Shown piece after piece: positions 24,821-34,338 of a DNA stretch of 64,000 bases. The notes beneath the pieces were generated by a model that did no database searches, was not told where the DNA came from, and saw only the letters and a program-made list of their open reading frames with translations. Source of the DNA: Thermohalobaculum sp039180675 (GTDB lineage Bacteria > Pseudomonadota > Alphaproteobacteria > Rhodobacterales > Rhodobacteraceae); assembly GCA_039180675.1 (NCBI GenBank), contig JBCDDC010000004.1, positions 62,001 to 126,000 of the forward strand. The letters run 5' to 3'. Each line of letters begins with the position of its first letter. Position 1 is the stretch's first letter. Position numbers and translations under genes: made by a program.

Positions 24821-26349
24821 TCCTGACACCGGGCGCGGCGACTCTGGCGCAACTCCGCAAGATCTGGGAAGGGCAGGGCGCGGTCACGCTCGACCCCGCC
24901 GCGAGGCCGGACGTGGAGGCGGCAGCGGCCTTGATCGCCTCCGCAGCGGCCGGGGAGGCGCCCGTCTATGGCGTGAACACGGGGTTCGGGAAGCTCGCGA
25001 GCGTCAAGATTGCGGGAGAGGACACTGCGACGCTCCAGAAGAACTTGATCCTGAGCCATTGCGCCGGGGTCGGCGGGCCGACAGCGCCCGAGATCGTGCG
25101 GCTCATGATGGCGCTGAAGCTGCTCTCTCTCGGGCGCGGAGCGTCGGGCGTGCGCTGGGCGGTAGTCGAGCAGATCGAGGCGCTGCTCGCCCATGACATC
25201 ATCCCCTGGATCCCGGTGCGTGGCTCCGTTGGTGCTTCGGGTGACCTGGCGCCGCTCGCGCATATGACAGCGGTGATGCTGGGCGAGGGGCAGGTGCTGT
25301 GGGATGGTGCGGCAGTCCCGGCGGCCGAGGCGCTGGCCAGGGCTGGGATCGCCCCGCTGGAGCTGGGGCCGAAGGAAGGGCTCGCGCTGATCAACGGCAC
25401 CCAATTCTCCACCGCCTATTGCCTCGCGGGCCTCTTCCAGGCCTGGGATACGGCGGAGGCGGCGATCGTCACAGCCAGCCTCTCGACCGATGCGATCATG
25501 GGGAGCACCGCGCCGCTGCGCCCAGAGATCCATGCACTTCGCGGCCACCGCGGGCAGATCGACGTGGCCGCCGCGATGCGAGGGCTGATGCAGGGCTCGG
25601 AGATCCGCGAGAGCCATCGCGATGGTGACGAAAGAGTGCAGGACCCATATTGCATCCGCTGCCAGCCGCAGGTGACCGGGGCATCGGTCGACCTGCTCCG
25701 GCAGGCGGCGCAGACCCTGGTGACCGAGGCGAATGCGGTCACGGACAATCCTCTGGTGCTGGTGGAAGTGGGAGAGATCGTCTCGGGCGGGAATTTCCAT
25801 GGCGAGCCGGTGGCCTTCGCCGCCGATCAGATTGCGCTGGCGTTGGCGGAAATCGGCGCGATCGCGCAGCGCCGGGTGGCCCTGATGGTCGACCCGACGC
25901 TGAGCTTCGACCTGCCACCCTTCCTGACGCCTGATCCCGGCCTGAATTCCGGTTTCATGATCGCCGAGGTCACGACGGCGGCGCTCATGAGTGAGAACAA
26001 GCATCTCGCGGCCGCCTGCGCGATCGACTCGACGCCGACGAGCGCCAATCAGGAGGATCACGTCTCCATGTCGGCCCATGCAGCACGGCGGCTGAGCCGA
26101 ATGGCGGCCAATCTGCGCCATATCCTGGGCGTCGAGCTTCTCTGCGCCGCGCAGGGGATCGAGATGCGCGCGCCGCTTTCGACCAGCCCGGTCTTGCAGC
26201 AGGTGATTGTGCGCCTCCGCGAGGAGATCCCCTCGGTCAGAGAGGACCGCTTCATGGCGCCCGATCTTGAACGGGCTGCAGATCTGGTCGCGTCCGGTGC
26301 GTTGGTCGAGGCGGTTGCCGACTCTCCGCTTCTGGATCTGGCCCCATGA
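24817..26349 (+). CDS. hutH: Histidine ammonia-lyase
   Basis: 510 aa from the ATG at 24817. The Ala-Ser-Gly triad that forms the MIO cofactor lies in GSVGASGDLAPLAH near residue 145. YGVNTGFGKLA, NGTQFSTAY and QEDHVSMSAH are further family signatures. It deaminates histidine to urocanate, the first pathway step. The start overlaps hutI and the stop overlaps the NUDIX gene, so three genes are translationally linked. Confidence 0.97.
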   Translation: MILTPGAATLAQLRKIWEGQGAVTLDPAARPDVEAAAALIASAAAGEAPVYGVNTGFGKLASVKIAGEDTATLQKNLILSHCAGVGGPTAPEIVRLMMALKLLSLGRGASGVRWAVVEQIEALLAHDIIPWIPVRGSVGASGDLAPLAHMTAVMLGEGQVLWDGAAVPAAEALARAGIAPLELGPKEGLALINGTQFSTAYCLAGLFQAWDTAEAAIVTASLSTDAIMGSTAPLRPEIHALRGHRGQIDVAAAMRGLMQGSEIRESHRDGDERVQDPYCIRCQPQVTGASVDLLRQAAQTLVTEANAVTDNPLVLVEVGEIVSGGNFHGEPVAFAADQIALALAEIGAIAQRRVALMVDPTLSFDLPPFLTPDPGLNSGFMIAEVTTAALMSENKHLAAACAIDSTPTSANQEDHVSMSAHAARRLSRMAANLRHILGVELLCAAQGIEMRAPLSTSPVLQQVIVRLREEIPSVREDRFMAPDLERAADLVASGALVEAVADSPLLDLAP

Positions 26350-26798
26350 GCCGCCCGATCCGCATCGCGGCGCGGGCGATCATCGTTCGCAAGGGTGCGG
26401 TCCTGCTGGTCAACGCCTTCCCCGGGACAACCGAGCTCTGGTGCGCGCCGGGTGGTGGTGGCGTTGCGGGCGAGGGGCTAACAGAGACTCTGGTCCGCGA
26501 GGTGCGAGAGGAGACCGGGCTCACCATTGCGCCAGGTGCGCTGGCGGGTGTCAGCGAGTTCCACAACCCTGAAGACGGCTTTCATCAGGTTGATATCTTC
26601 TTTCACGCCAAGACATCGGGCGATATACCCGCGCATTGGACCGATCCGGAGGGTATCGTGGTCGAACGGCGTTGGGCAACGGCCGCGGAGCTTGCCACAC
26701 TCGATCACAAGCCTGATCATCTCGCCGAGATGGCCTTTAGAGGCGTCCTCGCACGTTACAATGCGCTTCATCTGATGTCGCCAAAACAAAGAACTTAA
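26346..26798 (+). CDS. NUDIX hydrolase
   Basis: 150 aa. A complete Nudix box lies near residues 38-60, ending REVREETGL with the metal-binding Glu residues. The start ATG overlaps the hutH stop by 4 bp. Its usual substrates are nucleoside diphosphate derivatives, and none is evident here. Sitting inside a hut operon, it could clean up a by-product or simply be a passenger. Confidence 0.88.
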   Translation: MSRPIRIAARAIIVRKGAVLLVNAFPGTTELWCAPGGGGVAGEGLTETLVREVREETGLTIAPGALAGVSEFHNPEDGFHQVDIFFHAKTSGDIPAHWTDPEGIVVERRWATAAELATLDHKPDHLAEMAFRGVLARYNALHLMSPKQRT

Positions 26799-26800
26799 TC

Positions 26801-27310
26801 GTGGTCGAGATTCAGAGCGAGAGACGGACCCGCATCTTGCTGTCGCGCCTCTGGTGGATTGTGGGAGCAGGTATCCTCGTCTGGTTCCCAGTGCACCTGG
26901 GAGTGTTGATTTTGGACATGCTTGTTTTGGACAGGTTCTACGGGTGCGAATTTAAGAACGTTTCAGAAGCAATTCTGCGTGGCGCGGCCATCGATCACCT
27001 GGGCACATATCGGTATGTAGTCTTGATGGATGCGGGATGGTTTGTGGCGATCTGGCTGTCGATGAGATGGCTTGGCTATGTCAGCGATGCCATGTTTTAC
27101 GCGTGCGGATTGTACCTCGTCTCCTTCGCTTGCTACGCGGCGTGGCCCGTGTCGGTCATATTGTCCTGCGGAGAGGAATACGGTCTGAGTGATCCGCTTA
27201 CGACGCCAATGAGCATTCTCGCTTGGGGCGCGGTACCTGCACTGTTCCTTGCATCGACAATTTTTCTTCTTGGGTTGGCGGTGACCCAGAAGCATCATCT
27301 TGAGGTGTAA
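26801..27310 (+). CDS. Multi-pass membrane protein of unknown function
   Basis: 169 aa from a GTG at 26801. Four hydrophobic segments are visible (about residues 16-42, 72-90, 95-118 and 133-160). Short polar loops carry Cys residues (FYGCEF, SCGEEYG). No family is recognised. Base composition is visibly AT-richer than the flanking hut genes, suggesting an inserted gene. The hutU start is 13 bp downstream, so it lies within the transcript. A transporter role is possible but unsupported. Confidence 0.6.
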   Translation: MVEIQSERRTRILLSRLWWIVGAGILVWFPVHLGVLILDMLVLDRFYGCEFKNVSEAILRGAAIDHLGTYRYVVLMDAGWFVAIWLSMRWLGYVSDAMFYACGLYLVSFACYAAWPVSVILSCGEEYGLSDPLTTPMSILAWGAVPALFLASTIFLLGLAVTQKHHLEV

Positions 27311-27322
27311 CAGGAGATCAGA

Positions 27323-28990
27323 ATGACCGACCCGCGTCACAACACACGCGATGTCTTCCCGCCGACGGGCGCCGAGATCTCCTGCCGCGACTGGACGACC
27401 GAGGCGGCGATGCGGATGTTGATGAACAACCTGCATCCTGATGTGGCTGAGAACCCGCATGAACTGGTCGTCTATGGCGGGATCGGGCGGGCGGCGCGGA
27501 CCTGGGCGGATTTCGACCGGATCGTCTCGGCGCTGCGGGATCTGACGACTGAGGAGACGCTGCTGGTGCAGTCCGGCAAGCCGGTGGGCGTATTCAAGAC
27601 CCACAAGGACGCGCCGCGGGTGCTGATCGCGAACTCGAACCTCGTGCCGCATTGGGCCACCTGGGACCACTTCAACGAGCTCGATAAGCGGGGACTCGCG
27701 ATGTACGGCCAGATGACGGCAGGCTCGTGGATCTATATCGGCACGCAGGGAATCGTGCAGGGGACCTATGAGACCTTCGCCGAGGCTGGGCGGCAGCACT
27801 ATGCTGGGGACCTCACGGGCAAGTGGATCCTCACCGGAGGGCTCGGCGGCATGGGCGGGGCGCAACCGCTGGCCGCTGTTTTCGCGGGGGCCTGCTGCCT
27901 CGCCGTCGAATGCGACGAGAGCCGGATCGACTTCCGCCAGCGCACCAAATATGTCGACGAGAAAGCCCGTACGCTCGACGAGGCGATGGAGATGATCACC
28001 CGCTGGACGGCGGCGGGAGAGGCGAAATCGGTCGGGCTCTTGGGAAATGCGGCTGAGATCTTCCCGGAGATCCACCGGCGCGGCATCCGGCCCGATATCG
28101 TGACCGACCAGACCTCAGCCCATGACCCCTTGAACGGCTACCTGCCGCTCGGCTGGTCGCTGGCAGAGGCACGGGTGAGGCGGGAGAGCGACCCCAAGGC
28201 TGTCGAGAAAGCGGCGCGCGCCTCGATGCGCACTCATGTCGAGGCGATGGTCGCCTTCTGGAACGACGGCGTGCCGACGCTCGACTATGGCAACAATATT
28301 CGCCAAGTGGCGCTGGAGGAGGGACTGGAAGATGCTTTCGCCTTCCCTGGCTTCGTCCCCGCCTATATCCGCCCGCTCTTCTGCCGCGGGATCGGCCCAT
28401 TCCGCTGGTGTGCGCTATCGGGCGACCCGGAGGATATCGCGAAGACCGATCAGCGAATGAAGGAATTGTTCCCGGATAACGAGGGGCTCTGCCGCTGGCT
28501 CGACATGGCATCGGAGCGGATCGCGTTTCAGGGCCTGCCCGCTCGGATCTGCTGGATCGGGCTTGGCGACCGGCATCGGGCAGGGCTCGCCTTCAATGAG
28601 ATGGTCCGGAGCGGCGAGCTAAAGGCCCCCATCGTGATCGGGCGGGATCACTTGGATTCGGGCAGTGTCGCCAGCCCGAACCGGGAGACCGAGGCAATGA
28701 GGGACGGCTCTGACGCCGTATCGGACTGGCCGCTGTTGAATGCCCTCTTGAACACGGCGTCCGGCGCGACTTGGGTGAGCCTCCATCACGGGGGAGGGGT
28801 CGGCATGGGCTTCTCCCAGCACTCCGGCATGGTCATCTGCTGCGACGGGACCGAAGACGCCGACCGGCGGCTTGAGCGGGTGCTCTGGAACGATCCAGCC
28901 ACAGGCGTCATGCGCCACGCCGATGCGGGCTATGACATCGCGATCGACTGCGCCAAGGCGCATCAGTTGAGGCTTCCTGGGATCCTGTAG
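27323..28990 (+). CDS. hutU: Urocanate hydratase
   Basis: 555 aa from the ATG at 27323 behind AGGAG. Conserved segments include GGIGRAARTWADFDRIV, GKWILTGGLGGMGGAQP (NAD binding), DQTSAHDPLNGYLP and CRGIGPFRWCALSGDP, which contains the conserved cysteine. HutU hydrates urocanate to imidazolonepropionate using tightly bound NAD as an electrophile. It closes the plus-strand cluster. Length is normal. Confidence 0.97.
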   Translation: MTDPRHNTRDVFPPTGAEISCRDWTTEAAMRMLMNNLHPDVAENPHELVVYGGIGRAARTWADFDRIVSALRDLTTEETLLVQSGKPVGVFKTHKDAPRVLIANSNLVPHWATWDHFNELDKRGLAMYGQMTAGSWIYIGTQGIVQGTYETFAEAGRQHYAGDLTGKWILTGGLGGMGGAQPLAAVFAGACCLAVECDESRIDFRQRTKYVDEKARTLDEAMEMITRWTAAGEAKSVGLLGNAAEIFPEIHRRGIRPDIVTDQTSAHDPLNGYLPLGWSLAEARVRRESDPKAVEKAARASMRTHVEAMVAFWNDGVPTLDYGNNIRQVALEEGLEDAFAFPGFVPAYIRPLFCRGIGPFRWCALSGDPEDIAKTDQRMKELFPDNEGLCRWLDMASERIAFQGLPARICWIGLGDRHRAGLAFNEMVRSGELKAPIVIGRDHLDSGSVASPNRETEAMRDGSDAVSDWPLLNALLNTASGATWVSLHHGGGVGMGFSQHSGMVICCDGTEDADRRLERVLWNDPATGVMRHADAGYDIAIDCAKAHQLRLPGIL

Positions 28991-29057
28991 GCTTTGCGCA
29001 TTCGTGGGAGGCGGCAGAACCGTCGAACCTCGGGCCAGACAGAATAGCATAGCTAAG

Positions 29058-29087
29058 CGGCGACTCATGCTTAACGATGAGTCGCCG
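29058..29087. terminator. Perfect 11-bp inverted repeat downstream of hutU
   Basis: CGGCGACTCAT and ATGAGTCGCCG flank an 8-nt loop, 68 bp after hutU. No T-run follows on the plus strand, so it may be a 3'-stabilising hairpin or a weak terminator. The rest of 28991-29265 shows nothing I can name. Confidence 0.5.
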
Positions 29088-29265
29088 AAGACAGGACTCA
29101 CGCGTGGGTTGCTCAGAAAAAAGACACATAGAAAGCGACGGAACAGGGAGAATGACCCGTAAAAGGACGCTTCTTTAACCCTAGCCGCAGGATCTTCGCC
29201 TTGCCGCCTCTTTGTCGCCTTGCTCCGGGTCGACAAAGAGGGCGTTAAGTGAAGGGAACGGTACT

Positions 29266-29508
29266 ATGACAAACACGGGTCTTATTCTTGGTGGTATCGC
29301 GGTGTCCTCGGGCATCGGCGCGGTGGTTCTTGTGATGAGTAACCTGATCCTTTGGGCAGCGATCGCGGCCTGGGTGGGGAGCATGTTTGCGTTCGGTGGG
29401 TTCTTCATGATCGTTGTCGCCCTTGCGGTGCGCAACGATGAGCAGCAGGAGGCGCCGGCCCGTCCGGCCCGACCAGCGGCTGTCGAGCCTGCGGCTGTGC
29501 CTGCCTGA
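29266..29508 (+). CDS. Small two-helix membrane protein
   Basis: 80 aa from the ATG at 29266, preceded by AAGGGAACG. Two hydrophobic helices are visible at about 6-27 and 31-55. The tail is Ala/Pro rich (EQQEAPARPARPAAVEP). No known motif. A hairpin CTGTTCC/GGAACAG follows at 29526-29556. Likely a real gene given the start site and hydrophobic profile, but of unknown role. Confidence 0.55.
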   Translation: MTNTGLILGGIAVSSGIGAVVLVMSNLILWAAIAAWVGSMFAFGGFFMIVVALAVRNDEQQEAPARPARPAAVEPAAVPA

Positions 29509-29671
29509 GGCAAAAAGACAATCGCCTGTTCCGGTCTCGGTGCAGGTAGGGAACAGTGAGGGCCACACCACGGGCCCGACACCCCCCAAGAGCGGTGAGC
29601 ACGAGATCCGGCGGAGTTGACCTTGCGCGTCTTGCCGGGCATCAGGGCGCGGTCAGACAAAGGACCCGCCG

Positions 29672-31417
29672 ATGAACCTGTTCGCAGATATCAAGATATT
29701 GGTAACCGAAAGCCTCGGCCGGATGGCGGTGGCGGGCGATCTGCCGGCGGGTCTCGATACCGGCAACGTTACGGTCGAGCCGCCGCGCGATGCGGCCCAT
29801 GGCGATATGGCGACCAACGCGGCGATGGTGCTGGCAAAGCAGGCCGGCATGAAGCCCCGCGATATCGCGGAGGGGCTGGTTTCGAGACTTCTCGAAGACC
29901 CGCGGGTGGCCGGTGCGGCGGTGGCGGAGCCCGGTTTCATCAACCTGACTCTCGATCCGTCCTGCTGGCTCGGGATTGTCCCGGCCGCGCTTGCCGCGGG
30001 GCCTGATTTCGGCCGCTCCGACTTAGGCGCGGGGAAGAAGGTGAATGTCGAGTATGTCTCGGCCAACCCGACCGGACCCTTGCATGTGGGGCACACGCGT
30101 GGAGCCGTCTTTGGTGACGCGCTGGCTAAGCTTCTGGCCCATGCAGGCTGGGAGGTCACCAAGGAGTATTACATCAACGACGGCGGCGCGCAGATCGATA
30201 CGCTCGCCCGCTCGGCGCATCTCAGGTACCGCGAGGCGAACGGTGCGAAGGTCGAGGTGCCGGATGGGCTCTACCCCGGCGACTATCTGATCCCGATCGG
30301 TGAGGCGCTGGCTGCCGAGTTCGGCGACAGGTTCATGGACGCGCCGGAATCCGACTGGCTGGAGCTGTTTCGAGAGAGGGCGACCGAGGCCATGATGAAC
30401 CTGATCCGCAGCGATCTGGCCGGTCTGGGCGTCGAGATGGACCACTTCTTCTCCGAGAAATCGCTTTATGGCACGGGCCGGATCGAGGCGGCGCTGGACG
30501 AGCTTCGCTCACGCGATCTGGTCTATGAGGGCGTGCTGGAGCCGCCCAAGGGCAAGACGCCCGAGGATTGGGAGCCGCGGCCGCAAATGCTCTTCAAATC
30601 AACCGCCTATGGCGACGATGTCGATCGGCCTGTGAAGAAATCCGATGGGAGCTGGACCTATTTCGCGCCCGACATCGCCTATCACTATGACAAGGTGCAG
30701 CGGGGCTTTGATCTGCTGATCGACATCCTGGGTGCCGATCATGGCGGCTATGTCAAACGGATGAAGGCAGCTGTTGCGGCGCTGAGCGAGGAGCGGGTGC
30801 CGCTCGAGGTCCGGCTCTGCCAGATCGTGCGGCTCTACAAGAACGGTGCGCCGTTCAAGATGTCGAAACGGGCGGGCACCTTCATCATGCTCTCGGACGT
30901 GATCGACGAGGTTGGGCCGGACGTCACGCGCTTCATCATGCTCACGCGCAAGAACGATGCGCCGCTGGATTTCGATTTCGACAAGGCGCGCGAGCAGACC
31001 CGGGAAAACCAGGTCTGGTATGTCCAATACGCCTCGGCCCGGACCCATTCGGTCTTTGCCCGCGCGGCGGAGGCGGGGATCGCGGTGGATGATTCGGCGC
31101 TGGCCGCGGCGGATTTTTCTCTCCTCGATCACGAGGCCGACCGGGCGCTCATCCGCAAGATGGCGGAGTTCCCCCGGCTGGTAGAGACCGCCGCGCACCA
31201 TCAGGAGCCTCATAGGATCGCCTTCTATCTCTATGATCTGGCGTCCGAATTCCATGCGCACTGGAACCTTGGAGGAGCCGAACCGGCGCTGCGTGCGGTG
31301 CAGCCGGAGAACCCTGAAGTCAGCATCGCAAGACTTGCCCTCTATCGTGCCGTGAGAGTTGTGATTTTCGCCGGTCTTGGTATTCTGGGTGTCACTCCCA
31401 TGACCGAGATGGCTTGA
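29672..31417 (+). CDS. argS: Arginyl-tRNA synthetase
   Basis: 581 aa from the ATG at 29672. The HIGH motif appears as HVGH in NPTGPLHVGHTRG near residue 135, and the KMSKS-like motif as KMSKRAGTF near 397. The N-terminal additional domain and C-terminal anticodon-binding region (ends FAGLGILGVTPMTEMA) are complete. It charges tRNA-Arg. A SPOR-domain gene follows after 72 bp. Confidence 0.97.
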   Translation: MNLFADIKILVTESLGRMAVAGDLPAGLDTGNVTVEPPRDAAHGDMATNAAMVLAKQAGMKPRDIAEGLVSRLLEDPRVAGAAVAEPGFINLTLDPSCWLGIVPAALAAGPDFGRSDLGAGKKVNVEYVSANPTGPLHVGHTRGAVFGDALAKLLAHAGWEVTKEYYINDGGAQIDTLARSAHLRYREANGAKVEVPDGLYPGDYLIPIGEALAAEFGDRFMDAPESDWLELFRERATEAMMNLIRSDLAGLGVEMDHFFSEKSLYGTGRIEAALDELRSRDLVYEGVLEPPKGKTPEDWEPRPQMLFKSTAYGDDVDRPVKKSDGSWTYFAPDIAYHYDKVQRGFDLLIDILGADHGGYVKRMKAAVAALSEERVPLEVRLCQIVRLYKNGAPFKMSKRAGTFIMLSDVIDEVGPDVTRFIMLTRKNDAPLDFDFDKAREQTRENQVWYVQYASARTHSVFARAAEAGIAVDDSALAAADFSLLDHEADRALIRKMAEFPRLVETAAHHQEPHRIAFYLYDLASEFHAHWNLGGAEPALRAVQPENPEVSIARLALYRAVRVVIFAGLGILGVTPMTEMA

Positions 31418-31489
31418 GCAGAAAACACCATCGGTTGGGGGAGGGGAGAGCAGACCCACACCATCTGGGCTTCAACAGGCACAGGACCG

Positions 31490-32533
31490 ATGGAAGAAGA
31501 GTATTATGAGAGTTCTGCCGGGCGCGCGCCGACCGGGCATGAGCGTATGCGTTCGGTGGGGCAAACCCTTTCGACATGGATCGGTGCGGCGGCAGCCACA
31601 GCGGTGCTCGTCGCGCTCGGCACTTGGTTCTATCATCTGGGCGTGCGCGATGCGCAGCAGGTGCCGATCATCCAGGCGTCGACCCAGCCGGTAAAAGTGC
31701 GCCCGGCCGATCCGGGCGGCGAAGTGACGCCACACCAAAACATCGACAGCTACAACGCGGGAACGGTGGCCGAGGAGGCGCTAGCCGAGACACAGCTCGC
31801 CGAGCCTCCGGCGGCGCCGACCAGCGAGGATGTCGCGATGGCGGATCTGCGGCCAGAGCCCAAACCGGCGCAGGAGGAGACCACGCAGGCGCTTGGGATC
31901 CAGACGGAGACCGACGAACTGGGCGTGCCGGAGGCGAATGATCTCGTCGTCGATCTCACACCGGAGCAGCAGGCGATCGCAGAAGCGATCGAACAGGTGA
32001 CCCAGGAGGCGTCTGCCGAAGCTGAGGCGGCTGAGCCTGCCGAGGAGCCCGCCACCGAAGTCGCCGCCGTTGTCGAGCCGGAGGCCGAGCCAGAGATAGA
32101 GCAGGAGACTGAGGTCGGGACACCCGCCGAACCGGCTTCTTCAGGCAATCCGTATGCGCCCGATTACAGCCCGCCCGTGGTAAGCCGGCCGAGCGACCTT
32201 CGTGCGCGCACGGTCGCGGCGCGGGAAACTGCCGAGGCGACCGCCGAACTGGACGAGACCGCGCTCGAAGAGGCCGCGGAGGCCTCATCAGTCAAGATTC
32301 AGCTCCAGGCCTCGCCGAGCCGCGATACAGTGATCGAATCCTGGTCGCGCATCCGCAAGGATCATGCCGATCTGTTGGGTGAGAAGGCGCTGGTGGTCGA
32401 GCTCACCCAGTCCGGCGGCAAGACCTTCTACCGATTGAGGCTCGGGCCTTTTGCGGACCGGGCCGAGGCGGTGGCGACATGCCAGGCGCTGCGGGGCCGG
32501 GGTCAGGACTGCATCGTTGCGCAGGATGGCTGA
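31490..32533 (+). CDS. SPOR-domain protein, inner-membrane anchored
   Basis: 347 aa. A transmembrane helix lies at about residues 32-52, with the N-terminus in the cytoplasm. The middle (about 75-260) is a low-complexity Ala/Glu/Pro linker, and the C-terminal 75 residues are a SPOR domain (VKIQLQASPSRDTV, then KTFYRLRLGPFADRAEA). SPOR binds denuded septal peptidoglycan, so a role near cell division is likely. It overlaps nagZ by 8 bp. Confidence 0.88.
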   Translation: MEEEYYESSAGRAPTGHERMRSVGQTLSTWIGAAAATAVLVALGTWFYHLGVRDAQQVPIIQASTQPVKVRPADPGGEVTPHQNIDSYNAGTVAEEALAETQLAEPPAAPTSEDVAMADLRPEPKPAQEETTQALGIQTETDELGVPEANDLVVDLTPEQQAIAEAIEQVTQEASAEAEAAEPAEEPATEVAAVVEPEAEPEIEQETEVGTPAEPASSGNPYAPDYSPPVVSRPSDLRARTVAARETAEATAELDETALEEAAEASSVKIQLQASPSRDTVIESWSRIRKDHADLLGEKALVVELTQSGGKTFYRLRLGPFADRAEAVATCQALRGRGQDCIVAQDG

Positions 32534-33539
32534 GCGTGCTGTCATAACCGGTCTCGCGGGCCCTGTGCTGAGCGAGGTCGAGCGGGCCTTCTTCGCCGAA
32601 CTGCAGCCCTGGGGCTTTATCCTGTTCTCTAGAAACATCGAGAACCCGGAGCAGCTTCGGCGGCTTACCTCCGACCTGCGCGAGACCGTCGGGCGGGAGG
32701 CGCCGATCCTGATAGACCAGGAGGGCGGGCGCGTCGCCAGGATGCGCGGGCCGCATTGGCAGGATTGGGCTCCGGTGCGCGAGACCTGCGAGGCGGCGGG
32801 CGACGAGATGGCGCTGATGCAGGCACTTCGCCTGCGCTATCGGATCATTGGAATGGAACTGCGCGCCGTCGGCATCGACGTGAACTGCGTGCCCCTGCTC
32901 GACGTGCCGCAGCGCAATGCCCATCCGATCATCGGCGACCGGGCGCTCGGCTGGACCCCGATGGAGGTCGCGCTCCGGGCACGCGAAGCGGCGGCTGGCC
33001 TGATCGAGGGTGGATGTCTGCCGGTCATTAAGCATCTGCCAGGCCACGGCCGCGCGCTCCATGACAGCCACGAGGATCTGCCGCGCGTAGCGGCCACGAT
33101 GGATGAGCTTCGGGCAGTGGATTTCCCCCCGTTCCTCGCCATGCGCGACGCGGTGCTGGGCATGACCGCACACATCGTCTTTGACGCCATCGATCGGGAG
33201 CGCTGCGCCACCCTGTCGCCAGCCGCGATCCGGCTGATCCGCGACGAATTGGGCTTTGACGGTCTTCTGATGACCGACGATCTGTCGATGAAGGCGCTGA
33301 CCGGGCCGATGGGCCTGCGGGCTCGTCTGGCGCTGGCTGTCGGCTGCGATGTGATCCTCCACTGCAATGGCGATATGGCCGAGATGGAAGCGATCGCGGC
33401 GGAGGTGCCGGATCTGGGTGCCGACGCCCTGCGCCGGGCCGATAAGGCGCTGGCGGCTCGCCGGTCGCCGATCGAGGGAGATCTGGCGGATCTGCGTGCT
33501 GCGCATGACGCGCTGTTGAGGGAGATGGCCGATGCCTGA
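32526..33539 (+). CDS. nagZ: Beta-N-acetylhexosaminidase
   Basis: 337 aa from the ATG at 32526, 8 bp inside the SPOR gene. GH3 features are visible: LIDQEGGRVARMRGP, and KHLPGHGRALHDSHEDLP with the catalytic His/Asp dyad near residue 170. MTDDLSMKAL carries the nucleophile Asp near 258. NagZ removes GlcNAc from anhydro-muropeptides in cell-wall recycling. Start and end overlap the neighbours, indicating one operon. Confidence 0.95.
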   Translation: MAERAVITGLAGPVLSEVERAFFAELQPWGFILFSRNIENPEQLRRLTSDLRETVGREAPILIDQEGGRVARMRGPHWQDWAPVRETCEAAGDEMALMQALRLRYRIIGMELRAVGIDVNCVPLLDVPQRNAHPIIGDRALGWTPMEVALRAREAAAGLIEGGCLPVIKHLPGHGRALHDSHEDLPRVAATMDELRAVDFPPFLAMRDAVLGMTAHIVFDAIDRERCATLSPAAIRLIRDELGFDGLLMTDDLSMKALTGPMGLRARLALAVGCDVILHCNGDMAEMEAIAAEVPDLGADALRRADKALAARRSPIEGDLADLRAAHDALLREMADA

Positions 33540-34338
33540 CGACTTGCTGGAACTGGCGCCGGAGGCCTTCGATGCGCCGCCGAGAGATGCCGAGGCGCTG
33601 GAGGCCGAAATCCTCTCAGTGAATGTCGATGGGTTCGAGGGACCGCTGGATCTGCTCCTGACATTGGCCCGGACGCAGAAGGTGGATCTGCGCGAGGTCT
33701 CGATCCTGCAACTGGCCGAGCAATATCTCGAGTTCGTCACCGCGGCGCAGAAACTGCGCATCGAGTTGGCGGCAGACTATCTGGTTATGGCAGCGTGGCT
33801 CGCCTACCTGAAATCGCGCTTGCTCTTGCCGCCGCCGCTGCCCGAGGATGAGCCGACGGGCGAGGAACTTGCAGCGCGGCTGGCCTTCCAGCTTGAGCGG
33901 CTGGAGGCGATGCGCAAGGCCTCGGCCGAGCTCATGGCGCGCGATCAGCTCGGCCGTGATTTCTTCGCTCGCGGCATGACTGAGACGGTGACCGTCAAGC
34001 GCGAGACGACCTGGACCGCGACGCTCTCGGACCTGCTCAAGGCCTATGCACGGGTGAAGACGCGGGAGGAATACAAACCGCTGAGCGTTGACCGCACCCA
34101 GCTCTGGACCATGGATCAGGCTTTGGACCGCCTGAAATCAGTCATCGGCGAAGCACTGGAGTGGCGCGATCTGGTGGGGTATCTGCCCGAGGGCTTCCGG
34201 CTCGACCCGAAGAAGCGCCGATCCGCCATTGCCTCGACCTTCGCCGCTTCGCTTGAGCTCGCCAAGCGCGGTGATGTCGAACTGAGCCAGGAAAGCGTCT
34301 TCGCGCCGATCTACATGCGCAAGCGAGCCGCCTCGTGA
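33532..34338 (+). CDS. scpA: Segregation and condensation protein A
   Basis: 268 aa. The N-terminal ScpA signature VDGFEGPLDLLLTLARTQKV with DLREVSILQLAEQYL lies near residue 28, and the C-terminal winged helix follows. ScpA is the kleisin that bridges the SMC head domains. It overlaps nagZ by 8 bp and scpB by 4 bp, so the genes are translationally coupled. Length is typical. Confidence 0.95.
   Translation: MPDDLLELAPEAFDAPPRDAEALEAEILSVNVDGFEGPLDLLLTLARTQKVDLREVSILQLAEQYLEFVTAAQKLRIELAADYLVMAAWLAYLKSRLLLPPPLPEDEPTGEELAARLAFQLERLEAMRKASAELMARDQLGRDFFARGMTETVTVKRETTWTATLSDLLKAYARVKTREEYKPLSVDRTQLWTMDQALDRLKSVIGEALEWRDLVGYLPEGFRLDPKKRRSAIASTFAASLELAKRGDVELSQESVFAPIYMRKRAAS

Noticed and set aside
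24766..26121. Long open frame (about 450 codons) on the minus strand opposite hutH
   Set aside because: It lies entirely antisense to hutH, has no recognisable motif, and its residue make-up (Arg, Gly, His rich) is that of a GC-rich shadow frame.
26963..28075. 370-codon frame on the minus strand opposite hutU
   Set aside because: Shadow of hutU by position and composition.
32403..33761. 452-codon frame on the minus strand opposite nagZ and scpA
   Set aside because: Both plus-strand genes are well supported by motifs and overlaps; the antisense product is compositionally biased with no domain.
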